Shown here: positions 8,642 to 17,530 of the stretch, piece after piece
Numbering within the stretch: the first letter of the stretch is position 1
Layout of the letters: each line of letters starts with the position of its first letter
From: Gallaecimonas xiamenensis 3-C-1
GTDB lineage: Bacteria > Pseudomonadota > Gammaproteobacteria > Enterobacterales > Gallaecimonadaceae
Direction of reading: 5' to 3'
DNA length: 64,000 bases
Assembly: GCF_000299915.1 (NCBI RefSeq)
Contig: NZ_AMRI01000011.1
Coordinates: 1-64,000 of the forward strand
The notes under the pieces: generated by a model
Database searches by the model: none
Seen by the model: only the letters and a program-made list of their open reading frames with translations
Told to the model about the DNA's origin: nothing
Made by a program: the position numbers and the translations under genes

Positions 8642-9085
8642 CTAGTAGCCCGCTATCCGCCTTGGCCCCTTGCCCTCTGCACAGAGGCTGTCTTCGGGGT
8701 TGAACAACTGGCATTTTTCCATGCTCAGGCAGCCGCAGCCGATACAGCCGGTAAGGTTGTCTTTCAGGGACTGCAGCCGGGCCAGGCGGGCGGTCAGTTC
8801 GGCTTGCCAGCGCTCGGCCAGGCGCTGCCAGTCTTTCTGGGTGGCAACCCTGTCCATGGGCAGGGCCGCCAGTTCAGCGGTGATCTCCTCCAGGGTAAAC
8901 CCCACCGACTGGGCCACCCTGACCAGTGAGATGCGCCGCAGCATGGAAGAGTGGTAGCGGCGCTGGTTTCCCGGCGTGCGTTCGGCAAAGATCAGCCCTT
9001 TTTGCTCATAAAAACGCAGTGCCGACTGGGCGATACCGCTGCGGTCGGCCAGCTCGCCGATGCTCAGGTAGAAGTGGCTTGCCAT
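8642..9085 (-). CDS. soxR: Redox-sensing regulator SoxR
   Basis: This MerR-family protein of 147 residues has the helix-turn-helix LSIGELADRSGIAQSALRFY at the N-terminus and the [2Fe-2S] cluster motif CIGCGCLSMEKC, with Cys114, Cys117, Cys119 and Cys125, near the C-terminus. These define SoxR, which is activated when redox-cycling compounds or nitric oxide oxidise the cluster. It is divergent from a RidA-like gene and shares a control region with it that holds a SoxR-type operator. A second operator of the same form precedes the efflux operon at 11051. No soxS gene is in the window, as in the pseudomonad type of SoxR regulon. Confidence 0.96.
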   Translation of the reverse strand: MASHFYLSIGELADRSGIAQSALRFYEQKGLIFAERTPGNQRRYHSSMLRRISLVRVAQSVGFTLEEITAELAALPMDRVATQKDWQRLAERWQAELTARLARLQSLKDNLTGCIGCGCLSMEKCQLFNPEDSLCAEGKGPRRIAGY

Positions 9086-9109
9086 GGCTCTGATACTCCC
9101 CGAAAGCCC

Positions 9110-9140
9110 TTGAGTTCAAGTTAACTTTAGCTTGTACATT
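9110..9140 (+). promoter_or_regulatory. SoxR-type promoter before the RidA-like gene
   Basis: TTGAGT at 9110 and TACATT at 9135 are separated by 19 bp that contain CAAGTTAACTTTAG, very close to the SoxR consensus CCTCAAGTTAACTTGAGG. The site lies in the soxR/ridA intergenic region and could also affect soxR. Confidence 0.85.
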
Positions 9141-9177
9141 GTGCGCCATTGTCAGGCATAACCCCAAGGAGCAACAG

Positions 9178-9600
9178 ATGCCAAGCGCCCAAAACCTCAG
9201 CCGCCTCAACCCCGCCGGCCTTTTTGACCCCAGCCCCTACGGCTTTTGCCACAGCCTAACGGCCCCGGCCGACGGGGAGTGGCTGTTCATTTCCGGACAA
9301 AGTGGCGGTGAGGGCCTGGAACACAGGCTCAGCAATGACTTTCGCAGCCAGGTGCAGGTGGCCCTGGGTAACCTCGACACCGTGCTGGCGGCCCATGGGC
9401 TGACCTTTGCCAGCCTGTTGAAGATAACGGTGCTGATCGTCGACCACGACGCCGACAAGCTGGTCATCTGGGGCCAGGAACTGGGCCGCTACTGCACCCC
9501 ACAGACCCTGCCGGCCAGTACCCTGATACCTGTGCCTTGCCTGGCCCTGGCGGGGATGCAGATAGAGGTGGACGCCATCGCCTTTAAAGCCAGGGCCTAG
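9178..9600 (+). CDS. RidA/YjgF-family protein lacking the usual substrate arginine
   Basis: The 140-residue protein belongs to the Rid (YjgF/YER057c/UK114) superfamily, with the IEVDAIAF C-terminal motif. Classic RidA uses an arginine in a PARS-like segment to hold the imine carboxylate; here the segment reads LPASTLIPV, so the arginine is missing and imine deaminase activity is doubtful. The start at 9178 has an AAGGAG site 8 bp upstream; an ATG at 9139 lies inside the promoter. The SoxR-type promoter directly before it suggests induction by redox-active compounds. Confidence 0.85.
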   Translation: MPSAQNLSRLNPAGLFDPSPYGFCHSLTAPADGEWLFISGQSGGEGLEHRLSNDFRSQVQVALGNLDTVLAAHGLTFASLLKITVLIVDHDADKLVIWGQELGRYCTPQTLPASTLIPVPCLALAGMQIEVDAIAFKARA

Positions 9601-9606
9601 GCCATG

Positions 9607-9633
9607 AAAAAGCCCCGCTTAGCGGGGCTTTTT
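9607..9633. terminator. Bidirectional terminator between ridA-like and ilvE
   Basis: The stem AAGCCCCGCT/AGCGGGGCTT has A- and T-runs on both sides and serves two convergent genes. Confidence 0.92.
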
Positions 9634-9638
9634 GTTGC

Positions 9639-10724
9639 TCAGTCCAGGGCCAGCATCCAGCCGTGGGGGTCGTCGGCGCGGCCGTACTGGATATCCAGCA
9701 GGGCGCCTTTGAGCATGGCGGTCACTTCGCCACCCTGGCCGTTGCCAATGGTGAATTCGTGGCGGTTGCCCCTGACCGACCCTATGGGGGTGACCACGGC
9801 GGCGGTGCCGCAGGCGAAGGCTTCCACCAGCCGGCCGCTTTGGGCGTCCTGCTGCCATTGGTCGATGGAGTAACGCTCTTCGCGCACCGTCAGGCCCTTG
9901 TCCATGGCCAGTTGCAGTATGGAGTCGCGGGTGATGCCGGGCAGTATGGTGCCGGTCAGGGGCGGGGTTTGGATGGAGCCGTCGTCGAACACGAAAAAGA
10001 CGTTCATGCCCCCCAGCTCTTCCACCCAGAGCCTTTCCACCGCGTCCAGGAACACCACCTGGTCACAACCTTGGCGGCTGGCTTCCAGCTGGGCCACCAT
10101 GGCCGCCGCGTAGTTGCCGCCGCATTTGGCGTCGCCGGTGCCGCCGGGGGCGGCGCGGGTGAAATGGTCAGACACCCAAAGGGAAACGGCGGCGGCGCCC
10201 CCTTTGAAGTAGGCCCCCACCGGGCAGGCGATGACGCTGAACAGACACTCTTCGGCGGGTTTGAGGCCCAGGGTGGCGTCGGTGGCGATCATAAAGGGGC
10301 GCAGGTACAGGGAGGCAAAGTCCTGCTGGGGGATCCAGTCTTTGTCCAACTGGGCCAGGGCCTTGACCGATTCGACGAACATGGCCTCGGGCAGGGGCGG
10401 CATGGCCAGGCGGCGGGCCGAGTTGGCAAAGCGCTTGGCGTTGGCCTCGGGGCGGAACAGGGCAACGGAACCGTTGGCCTGGCGGTAGGCCTTGAGCCCT
10501 TCGAAGATCTCCAGGCCATAGTGCAGCACTGTGGTGCCGGGGGAGAACTGGAAGTCATGGCGTGCCTTGAGCCGGGCCTGGTGCCATCCCTTATCGGCGC
10601 TGTGCTGCGCCGTCACCATGTGGTCGGTAAAGACTTTGCCAAATACCGGGTTATGCAGCAGCGCCTGGCGCTGTTCGGTGGAGGTGGGGGCGTCGCAGGG
10701 CTCAATGGACAGCGGATGGCTCAT
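9639..10724 (-). CDS. ilvE: Branched-chain amino acid aminotransferase
   Basis: The 361-residue protein is a fold-type IV PLP aminotransferase of the longer (BCAT type II) class. Recognisable segments include the FHxxxYGLEIFEGLKAYR-like region near residues 60-75 (VLHYGLEIFEGLKAYR), YLRPFMIATD near 145, and EELGGMNVFFVFDDG near 235. It interconverts Leu, Ile and Val with their 2-oxo acids using glutamate, the last step of branched-chain amino acid synthesis. It stands alone, not in an ilv operon, with a GAGGAA ribosome-binding site just before the start. Confidence 0.93.
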   Translation of the reverse strand: MSHPLSIEPCDAPTSTEQRQALLHNPVFGKVFTDHMVTAQHSADKGWHQARLKARHDFQFSPGTTVLHYGLEIFEGLKAYRQANGSVALFRPEANAKRFANSARRLAMPPLPEAMFVESVKALAQLDKDWIPQQDFASLYLRPFMIATDATLGLKPAEECLFSVIACPVGAYFKGGAAAVSLWVSDHFTRAAPGGTGDAKCGGNYAAAMVAQLEASRQGCDQVVFLDAVERLWVEELGGMNVFFVFDDGSIQTPPLTGTILPGITRDSILQLAMDKGLTVREERYSIDQWQQDAQSGRLVEAFACGTAAVVTPIGSVRGNRHEFTIGNGQGGEVTAMLKGALLDIQYGRADDPHGWMLALD

Positions 10725-10944
10725 GGGTTCCTCGGGGTCATTCGTTCAACATCAACATCATTCTAAGAAGGCGCGGCCGGGGCGGGATAGCGCTGGCACC
10801 CTGGAGTGCCGCTGTGGCAAGACCGGCTGACCATTGAAGATGCAACGTTGCCGGCCGGTTATCAAGGTTTGTGCCCTGCCAAATGTGTTCGGCCACCGCC
10901 AGCTCCCCCTGGTCAGGGGCCTGGGGGAGGGGCCCAAAGCAACC
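10725..10944. other. Intergenic region between ilvE and the efflux operon
   Basis: About 220 bp without a supported gene. It must hold the ilvE promoter on the minus strand, but no clear -35/-10 pair stands out. A 7-codon Met/Leu-rich reading frame on the minus strand at 10761-10738 is too short to call. Confidence 0.6.
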
Positions 10945-10975
10945 TTGACCTCAAGTTAACTTTAGGTTGTAGAGT
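10945..10975 (+). promoter_or_regulatory. SoxR-type promoter before the mexGHI-like operon
   Basis: TTGACC (10945-10950) and TAGAGT (10970-10975) are spaced by 19 bp. The sequence CCTCAAGTTAACTTTAGG across the spacer differs from the SoxR consensus at only one or two positions. It drives the DoxX, adaptor and pump genes starting at 11051. Confidence 0.92.
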
Positions 10976-11050
10976 CCCGGCTGCCTGGGCGCCCTGCCCA
11001 GTGTTGGCGCCGCCAAGAGGGCGGTGGGAACTTGGGTGAGGGAGCCCTTT

Positions 11051-11473
11051 ATGCAATCTAGACTCGATAGGATCTTGGCCAGCAGTGGCTTTTGGTTGTT
11101 GGCCCGGCTTTGCCTGGCCCTGATGTTCTTGTGTTCGGGCCTGGCCAAGGTCCTGGACTGGCAGGGCGGCCTGCAGGAAATGCAGGGGGCTGGCCTCAAT
11201 CCCCCTTGGCTTTTCAACCTGGCTACCGCCAGCTTGCTGTTGTTGGGGTCCGCCCTGTTGTTGCTGGACAGGGCCCTGTGGCTGGGGGCGGCTGCCCTGG
11301 CGGTATTCTTGCTGTTGACCATTCCCCTGGTACACCACTTCTGGCTGCTTGAAGGTAGCGCCGCCCAGCTTTCCCTCTATTTCGCCCTGGAACACCTGGC
11401 CGTGGTGGGGGGCCTGATGGCGGTGGCCATTGCCAGCCGCCTGCGCCAGTTGCTGGTAGGAGGGCTGGTATGA
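11051..11473 (+). CDS. DoxX-family membrane protein, MexG-like
   Basis: This 140-residue protein has about four membrane segments and the DoxX-family look (ARLCLALMFLCSGLAKVLDW near the N-terminus). In Pseudomonas aeruginosa a DoxX protein of similar size, MexG, is the first product of the SoxR-controlled mexGHI-opmD operon and interacts with phenazines. Here the same order is seen: SoxR box, DoxX gene, adaptor, pump. The start at 11051 has a GGGAG site upstream; an in-frame ATG at 11024 is less well placed. The stop overlaps the next start (ATGA). Confidence 0.85.
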   Translation: MQSRLDRILASSGFWLLARLCLALMFLCSGLAKVLDWQGGLQEMQGAGLNPPWLFNLATASLLLLGSALLLLDRALWLGAAALAVFLLLTIPLVHHFWLLEGSAAQLSLYFALEHLAVVGGLMAVAIASRLRQLLVGGLV

Positions 11474-12570
11474 AGCGCACTTTGTTACTCGGGCTGGCAG
11501 TGCTGGCTCCCGTGGCCCTGGTAGCCTTGATTTATGGGGCTGCCAATGCCGGCCAGGACTCCCAGCAAGGCCAGGCCTGGCCGGCGGTCAAGGTGGCCCT
11601 GGCCGAGGTGACCCTGGCCGAGCTGCCAAGGCGTTACCAGGGCATAGGCGAGCTGGAAGCGACAAGGCAGGTACAGCTGACCAGCGAAGTGGCTGGCCGG
11701 GTTACCCGCATCGCCTTCGAATCCGGCCAGCAGGTCCAGGCAGGCCAGTTGTTGGTGCAACTGAACGACGCCGTCGAGCAGGCCGAACGGCAGCGGCTTG
11801 AGGCGCAGCTGCGCAACACCCAGGCCCAGCTCAGGCGCAGCAAGCAACTGGTAGCCGACAAACTGGCGCCCCAGGAACAGCTGGACAACGCCGAGGCGGC
11901 CAGGGATATGGCCAAGGGCGAGCTGATGCGGGTTGAGGCCCTGATTGACCAAAAGGCCATCAAGGCCCCCTTTGCCGGGGTCATGGGGATAAGGCGGGTG
12001 CAACTGGGCCAATACCTGGACACGGCTTCGCCTATTGCCAACCTGGTGGACGGCCACCGTCTCAAATCCAATTTTGCCCTGGACGAGCGGACCTTGCCGG
12101 GCCTGGCCCTGGGCCAGCCGGTCAAGGTGCGGGTTGATGCCTTCCCTGAAGAGGCCTTCGAGGCCAAGGTGGTGGCCATAGACCCCTTGGTGGGCAAATC
12201 CCGAACCCTGCAGCTGCAGGCCGAACTGAGCAACGGCGACGGCCGCCTTAAGGCCGGCATGTTCGCCAGCATTGCCGTGCTTCGCCAAGATCAGCCGCCG
12301 GCCCTGCTGGTGCCCCAGACGGCGGTGACCTACAGCGCCTATGGCGATACCGTCTTTGTTGCCGAACCTGGCCCGGCCGGGCTGGTGGTCAAGCGGGTGA
12401 CGGTGCAAAGCGGCGAGCGCTGGCAGGGGCTGGTGGAGATCACGGCGGGCTTGGAGCAGGGCCAGCAGGTGGTGACCTCGGGGCAGATGAAGCTGGCTGA
12501 CGGCATGCAGGTGGAGGCCAAGGCCGACAGCCTGGCCGCCTTGTCCCTGGCCGGGGAGGCAGGCCTGTGA
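11470..12570 (+). CDS. RND efflux periplasmic adaptor, MexH-like
   Basis: The 366-residue protein is a membrane fusion protein of an RND pump. It has an N-terminal hydrophobic anchor or signal (residues 3-25), a biotinyl-lipoyl half-motif (RVTRIAFESGQQVQAGQLLV), a coiled-coil hairpin of about residues 95-155, and the second half-motif IKAPFAGVMGIRRVQLGQYL, followed by beta-barrel domains. It links the inner-membrane pump to an outer-membrane channel. It overlaps both neighbours by 4 bp, so the three genes form a tightly coupled operon. Confidence 0.92.
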   Translation: MKRTLLLGLAVLAPVALVALIYGAANAGQDSQQGQAWPAVKVALAEVTLAELPRRYQGIGELEATRQVQLTSEVAGRVTRIAFESGQQVQAGQLLVQLNDAVEQAERQRLEAQLRNTQAQLRRSKQLVADKLAPQEQLDNAEAARDMAKGELMRVEALIDQKAIKAPFAGVMGIRRVQLGQYLDTASPIANLVDGHRLKSNFALDERTLPGLALGQPVKVRVDAFPEEAFEAKVVAIDPLVGKSRTLQLQAELSNGDGRLKAGMFASIAVLRQDQPPALLVPQTAVTYSAYGDTVFVAEPGPAGLVVKRVTVQSGERWQGLVEITAGLEQGQQVVTSGQMKLADGMQVEAKADSLAALSLAGEAGL

Positions 12571-15500
12571 CCTTTACCGACAAATTCGTACGCCGGCCGG
12601 TGCTGGCGCTGGTGGTCAGCGCCCTTATCCTGCTGCTTGGCGTCTTTGCCCTGGGCAAGCTGCCCATACGCCAGTATCCGCTGCTGGAAAGTGCCACCAT
12701 CACCATCACCACCCAGTATCCCGGGGCCAGCTCGGAGCTGATGCAGGGCTTTGTCACCCAGCCTATCACCCAGGCGGTGGCCTCGGTGGAAGGCATAGAT
12801 TACCTGTCCTCTTCTTCGGTACAGGGGCGCAGCCTGGTGACCCTGCGCCTGGCCCTTAACCGCGACTCCACCCAGGCCATGACCGAGGTGATGGCCAAGG
12901 TCAGTTCGGTGCGCTACAAGCTGCCCCAAGCCGCCTATGATCCCGTCATCGAGCGCTCCAACGGCGAGTCTACCGCCGTGGCCTATGTGGGCTTTTCCAG
13001 TGATAGCCTGTCTATCCCGGCCCTGACCGACTACCTGTCGCGGGTGGTGGAGCCGCGTTTTGCGTCCATCGAAGGGGTGGCCAAGGTGCAGAGCTTCGGT
13101 GGCCAGCACCTGGCCATGCGGCTTTGGCTGGACAACGAACGGCTGGCGGGGCGGGGGCTGACGGCGGTGGACGTGGCCGAGGCGGTGCGGCGCAACAACT
13201 TCCAGGCGGCGCCAGGGGAGGTCAAGGGCCAGTTTGTGGTGTCCAGTGTGCGGGTCAATACCGAATTGGCCAGCGTCGATGACTTTCGCGACCTGGTGGT
13301 GCGCAGCGACCAGGACGGCCAGGTGCGGATCCGCGACATAGGCACCGTTGAGCTGGCGGCGGCTGCCACCGAAACCAGTGCCATGATGGATGGCAAACCG
13401 GCCGTTCACCTGGGGATCTTCGCCACTCCCAAGGGTAATCCCCTGGTGGTGGTGGACGGCATTCGCCAGTTGCTGCCGCAGATAGAGCAAACCCTGCCGC
13501 CCGGGGTCAAGGTGGACCTGGCTTTTGAAACGGCCCGTTTTATCCAGGCGTCCATCGACGAGGTGATGCATACCCTGCTCGAGGCCCTGGTGATCGTCAT
13601 CGTCGTCATCTATCTCTGCCTGGGGTCGGCCCGCAGCGTGCTGATCCCGGTGGCCACCATTCCCCTTTCCATGCTCGGGGCCCTGGGCCTGATGCTGGCC
13701 TTCGGTTTCAGCATCAACCTGCTGACGTTGTTGGCCATGGTGCTGGCCATAGGGTTGGTGGTGGACGACGCCATAGTGGTGGTGGAAAACGTGCACCGCC
13801 ATATCGAGGAGGGCAGCAGCCCGGTGGTGGCGGCGCTGATGGGGGCAAGGGAGGTGGCCGGCCCTGTCATTGCCATGACCATTACCCTGGCTGCCGTCTA
13901 CACCCCCATAGGCCTGATGGGGGGCCTGACCGGCGCCTTGTTCAAGGAGTTTGCCCTGACCCTGGCCGGCGCCGTGGTGGTGTCCGGGGTGGTGGCCCTG
14001 ACCCTGTCACCTGTGATGAGTTCGCTGCTGCTGGCGCCCAAGCAGCAGGAAGGGGCCATGGCCCGCTTTGCCGAGGGATTGTTCAACGGCCTTAGCCGCC
14101 GTTACGGCCGGCTGCTGGCCTGGTCTTTGGCGCGCCCCTGGCTGACGGCGGCCTTTGGTGCCCTGGTGCTGTTGAGCCTGCCGCTGCTTTACCAGTTGCC
14201 CAAGCAGGAGCTGGCTCCGGTGGAGGATCAGGCCAGTGTACTGACGGCCATCAAGTCGCCCCAATACGCCAACCTCGATTATGTGGAGCATTTTGCCAAG
14301 GCCCTCGATAAGGTCTACCTGAGCATTCCCGAGACCGAAAGCACCTGGATCATCAACGGCACCGACGGCCCGGCCGACAGTTTTGGAGGCATTAACCTGT
14401 CCTCCTGGGAAAGCCGCACGCGGGATGCTTCCCAGATCCAGGCCCAGTTGCAGCAGGCGGTCGGTGACGTGGAAGGCAGCAGCATCTTCGCCTTTCAGCT
14501 GCCGCCGCTGCCCGGCTCCACCGGCGGCCTGCCGGTGCAGCTGGTGCTAAGAAGCCCCCTGGACTACCCCCAGCTGTACGCCACCATGGAGCAGCTCAAG
14601 GCCCAGGCCCGCCAAAGTGGCTTGTTTGCAGTGGTGGACAGCGACCTGGACTACAACAAGCCGGTGGTGCAGCTGCAGATAGACAGGGCCAAGGCCAATA
14701 GCCTGGGGATCGCCATGGCCGACATCGGCGAGTCCCTGGCGGTGCTGGTGGGAGAAAACTACGTGAACCGCTTCCCTCTGGACGGCCGTGCCTACGACGT
14801 CATTCCCCAAAGCGTCAAGGAACAGCGGCTGAGCCCCCAGGCCCTGGCCCGCCAGTACCTGCGCACCCGCGACCATGGCTTGGTGCCCCTGTCCACTGTG
14901 GTGATCCTGAGCCGGGCGGTGGAGCCCAACAAGCGCACCCAGTTCGACCAGCAGAACGCCGCCACCCTGCAGGCCATTCCCATGCCGGGGGTGTCGCTGG
15001 GAGAGGCAGTGGCCTTCCTCGACCAGGCCGCCCGGCAGCTGCCGGCCGATTTCAGCCATGACTGGCAGTCGGACTCACGGCAATACGTGCAGGAGGGTAA
15101 CACCCTGGTCTTTGCCTTCCTGGCGGCCCTGGTGGTGATTTACCTGGTACTGGCGGCCCAGTATGAAAGCCTAGTGGACCCGCTGATCATCCTGATCACC
15201 GTCCCCCTTTCCATCTGCGGCGCCCTGCTGCCCCTGGCCCTGGGCTGGGCCAGCCTCAACATCTATACCCAGATAGGGCTGGTGACCCTGATAGGCCTTA
15301 TCAGCAAGCACGGCATACTGATGGTGGAGTTCGCCAACGAACTGCAGGTCAGCCGCCGTTTGGACAGGGGCCAGGCGATATTGGAGGCGGCCAAGATCCG
15401 GCTAAGGCCGGTGCTGATGACCACGGCGGCCATGGTGTTTGGCCTGATCCCGCTGCTCTTTGCCAGCGGCGCCGGTGCGGCCAGCCGCTTTGGCCTTGGC

Positions 15501-15644
15501 CTGGTGATCGTCTGCGGCATGTTGGTGGGAACCCTCTTCACCCTGTTCGTGCTGCCCGGCGTCTACCGGCTGCTGGCCCGTGACCACCAGGCGCTGGGCG
15601 CCACCGAGCGGGCCAAACAGCTGGCATCGGTGCCGGCCCCTTAA
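12567..15644 (+). CDS. RND multidrug efflux pump, MexI-like
   Basis: At 1025 residues this is a full-length hydrophobe/amphiphile efflux (HAE1) RND transporter. It shows the first membrane helix near residue 10-30, the GLVVDDAIVVVENVHRHIEE segment with the paired Asp of the proton relay near residue 400, and two repeats of six membrane segments with large periplasmic loops. It exports hydrophobic compounds from the periplasm or membrane with proton influx. The SoxR promoter suggests redox-cycling substrates. No outer-membrane factor gene follows, so the channel must be encoded elsewhere (TolC-like). Confidence 0.95.
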   Translation: MTFTDKFVRRPVLALVVSALILLLGVFALGKLPIRQYPLLESATITITTQYPGASSELMQGFVTQPITQAVASVEGIDYLSSSSVQGRSLVTLRLALNRDSTQAMTEVMAKVSSVRYKLPQAAYDPVIERSNGESTAVAYVGFSSDSLSIPALTDYLSRVVEPRFASIEGVAKVQSFGGQHLAMRLWLDNERLAGRGLTAVDVAEAVRRNNFQAAPGEVKGQFVVSSVRVNTELASVDDFRDLVVRSDQDGQVRIRDIGTVELAAAATETSAMMDGKPAVHLGIFATPKGNPLVVVDGIRQLLPQIEQTLPPGVKVDLAFETARFIQASIDEVMHTLLEALVIVIVVIYLCLGSARSVLIPVATIPLSMLGALGLMLAFGFSINLLTLLAMVLAIGLVVDDAIVVVENVHRHIEEGSSPVVAALMGAREVAGPVIAMTITLAAVYTPIGLMGGLTGALFKEFALTLAGAVVVSGVVALTLSPVMSSLLLAPKQQEGAMARFAEGLFNGLSRRYGRLLAWSLARPWLTAAFGALVLLSLPLLYQLPKQELAPVEDQASVLTAIKSPQYANLDYVEHFAKALDKVYLSIPETESTWIINGTDGPADSFGGINLSSWESRTRDASQIQAQLQQAVGDVEGSSIFAFQLPPLPGSTGGLPVQLVLRSPLDYPQLYATMEQLKAQARQSGLFAVVDSDLDYNKPVVQLQIDRAKANSLGIAMADIGESLAVLVGENYVNRFPLDGRAYDVIPQSVKEQRLSPQALARQYLRTRDHGLVPLSTVVILSRAVEPNKRTQFDQQNAATLQAIPMPGVSLGEAVAFLDQAARQLPADFSHDWQSDSRQYVQEGNTLVFAFLAALVVIYLVLAAQYESLVDPLIILITVPLSICGALLPLALGWASLNIYTQIGLVTLIGLISKHGILMVEFANELQVSRRLDRGQAILEAAKIRLRPVLMTTAAMVFGLIPLLFASGAGAASRFGLGLVIVCGMLVGTLFTLFVLPGVYRLLARDHQALGATERAKQLASVPAP

Positions 15645-15656
15645 GCTGTTGGGCAT

Positions 15657-15687
15657 AAAAAAGGCCGGTTACCCGGCCTTTTTTTGC
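15657..15687. terminator. Bidirectional terminator after the efflux operon
   Basis: AAGGCCGG/CCGGCCTT stem with A- and T-runs on both sides. It separates two convergent transcription units. Confidence 0.92.
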
Positions 15688-15688
15688 G

Positions 15689-17530
15689 TCAGTGCACGGC
15701 CCGCAAGGGCGGCGCTGCGGTCAGCTCCCTCAGCACCAGGTTGCCAAAGGGCACCTCGCCGATCAGCCGGCAGGACAGGTTGGCGGCGTTGTCCAGGTCC
15801 TGGGCACGCCTGGCCAGGTCGTTGAAGTGGCGACTGATGGCCGGCTTGCGGGTATCCGGCAGGCTGATACCGGTCAAGAACCCCGACAGCAGCGCCGGCT
15901 GGCCCGGCATGGTGTTGTAGTGCAGGTGGGCAAAGCTGGTGCCGGTCTCCAGGGTGTGACAGCCAGAGCAGGTGTTGACCGCCAGTTCGAAGACGGCGTC
16001 GTCCTGCACCGTGGCCGGGAAGGGGCTCACCGGCGACGCGGTGGTGGGTACCGCCGTCAGCTGGCTGGCCTGCACGTTCCACAGCACAGGGGAGGGGGCG
16101 GCACCGGCCAGGAAGGGCTGGCTGTTGTGGGCCAGGGTCACCTCATGGTTGCCCGAAGGGGGCCCCACCAGTTGATTCCAACTGCTGTTGATGAAGCTGG
16201 CCAACAGCGCCGAGTTGTTGTGCACCAGCTGCGGTTCCTGTTTGACGGAGGTCTGGGTCAGGAACCCGCCGCCCTGGGGTAGCACGAATTCGCGCAGCTC
16301 CCAGCCGGGGGACTGGGGCAGCAACTCGTTGCTGCGCACCTGGCTGATGGCGCTGGCGTTGGGCTCCAGGGGCGCGGCTCCGGCCTGGGTGAAGACGTCG
16401 GTCAGCTGCTGCAGGTCGTCGTTGTAGTTGGCGGAGCTGGACAGGGCTTTCCAGTCCCGGGCCCAGTCACGGATGGCGGTGCAGCCCCTGATGGGCACCT
16501 TGTACTCGAGGATCAGGGTCTTGGCCATGGGGTTGCAGTTACCGTCGTGCAGGGCGAACACGAAGCGCCCTTCGCCGGCGTCACCGCCACCATAGAAGCT
16601 GCCGCCACCGCGAAGATCCGCCCGCAGCACTATGCCCAGCAGCCGAAAGGGGCTCTGTTGCGGCAGCAGGTCGGCGCCGGGGCCACCGGAGCGGTTCTCC
16701 CAGGCCGTTATCACCTGCTGGTAGACGCCGGGGCGGGCCGCCACGTTGTGGCCGTTGATCAACTGGTTGTTTTGCCAGTTGCCAAACAGTTCCTTGATGA
16801 AGTCCGAGGTGGAAGCGGTGCCGTTGGCCATGTTTTCCATCAGCTGCCAGAAGGTCCAGTCCCCCTGGGGGTTACCGCTGGGGGCACTGCCGGCGGCCTG
16901 GCAGGCCCAGGTACGGCTGGGATCGTTGACGGTGCTGAGCTTGGTGATCATCAGGGAGTCGGGAATGCTGGTGGGGCCCAGCACCGGGTTGTCCGGGGGC
17001 AGGCCCACCGGCGGGCCCAGGGGCGGCAGCGGCAAGGGCTCGCCAATGGGCACCAGGCGCGGGTCCAGGGGCAGGGCAAAGCGCCGTTCCTTACCGGCCA
17101 GGGTCTCGAGCACCAGCAGTTGGTCGCCCTCCGGGATCCATTTCTGGCTGCCCAGCTGCTGGCGGTCGGCCGGGGCAAAGAGGGCCAGTTCCCGCTCTTT
17201 GCCTTCGGCCAGGATCTGGTTGGCCTTGGTAAAGGCTTCGAAGTCGAAGGGCACCTTGGCGGTGAAGAGGCCGTCCTTGGCCTTCAGATCGCCGTTTTCG
17301 CCGGTGTCGCTGAATTCAACCTCCTCCTTACCGAGGCTGAAAGCGAAGCGGCTGCCGGCTTCAAACTGAGGAAAACGCCCGGACAAGAGCGCGCTGTCGT
17401 CGCTCAGTTTGGTCAGGGACAGGCTGGTGGCCTTGGGATTGGCCGGTGGCGCTGAGGCTTCCTTGGCGCCCGTTGGCAGGGCGAGCAGGCCGGAAACCAG
17501 GCCGAGGCAAAGCAGGGTACTCCTGTACAT
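15689..17530 (-). CDS. Exported protein with one CxxCH haem-binding motif, unknown function
   Basis: The 613-residue product starts with a signal peptide (MYRSTLLCLGLVSGLLALPTG). The N-terminal third resembles an immunoglobulin-like or cargo domain (LLSGRFPQFEAGSRFAFSLG), followed by a Pro-rich linker near 160-190. Close to residue 530 it has VNTCSGCHTLETGTSF, a CxxCH motif fitting covalent haem c attachment in the periplasm. I cannot assign a named family. It is monocistronic, and no cytochrome maturation or oxidase genes are nearby. A structural metal site rather than haem is a possible alternative reading of CSGCH. Confidence 0.72.
   Translation of the reverse strand: MYRSTLLCLGLVSGLLALPTGAKEASAPPANPKATSLSLTKLSDDSALLSGRFPQFEAGSRFAFSLGKEEVEFSDTGENGDLKAKDGLFTAKVPFDFEAFTKANQILAEGKERELALFAPADRQQLGSQKWIPEGDQLLVLETLAGKERRFALPLDPRLVPIGEPLPLPPLGPPVGLPPDNPVLGPTSIPDSLMITKLSTVNDPSRTWACQAAGSAPSGNPQGDWTFWQLMENMANGTASTSDFIKELFGNWQNNQLINGHNVAARPGVYQQVITAWENRSGGPGADLLPQQSPFRLLGIVLRADLRGGGSFYGGGDAGEGRFVFALHDGNCNPMAKTLILEYKVPIRGCTAIRDWARDWKALSSSANYNDDLQQLTDVFTQAGAAPLEPNASAISQVRSNELLPQSPGWELREFVLPQGGGFLTQTSVKQEPQLVHNNSALLASFINSSWNQLVGPPSGNHEVTLAHNSQPFLAGAAPSPVLWNVQASQLTAVPTTASPVSPFPATVQDDAVFELAVNTCSGCHTLETGTSFAHLHYNTMPGQPALLSGFLTGISLPDTRKPAISRHFNDLARRAQDLDNAANLSCRLIGEVPFGNLVLRELTAAPPLRAVH

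Noticed and set aside
10738-10761. Seven-codon Met/Leu-rich frame on the minus strand before ilvE, as a possible attenuator leader peptide
   Set aside because: It is too short and there is no alternative terminator hairpin between it and ilvE.
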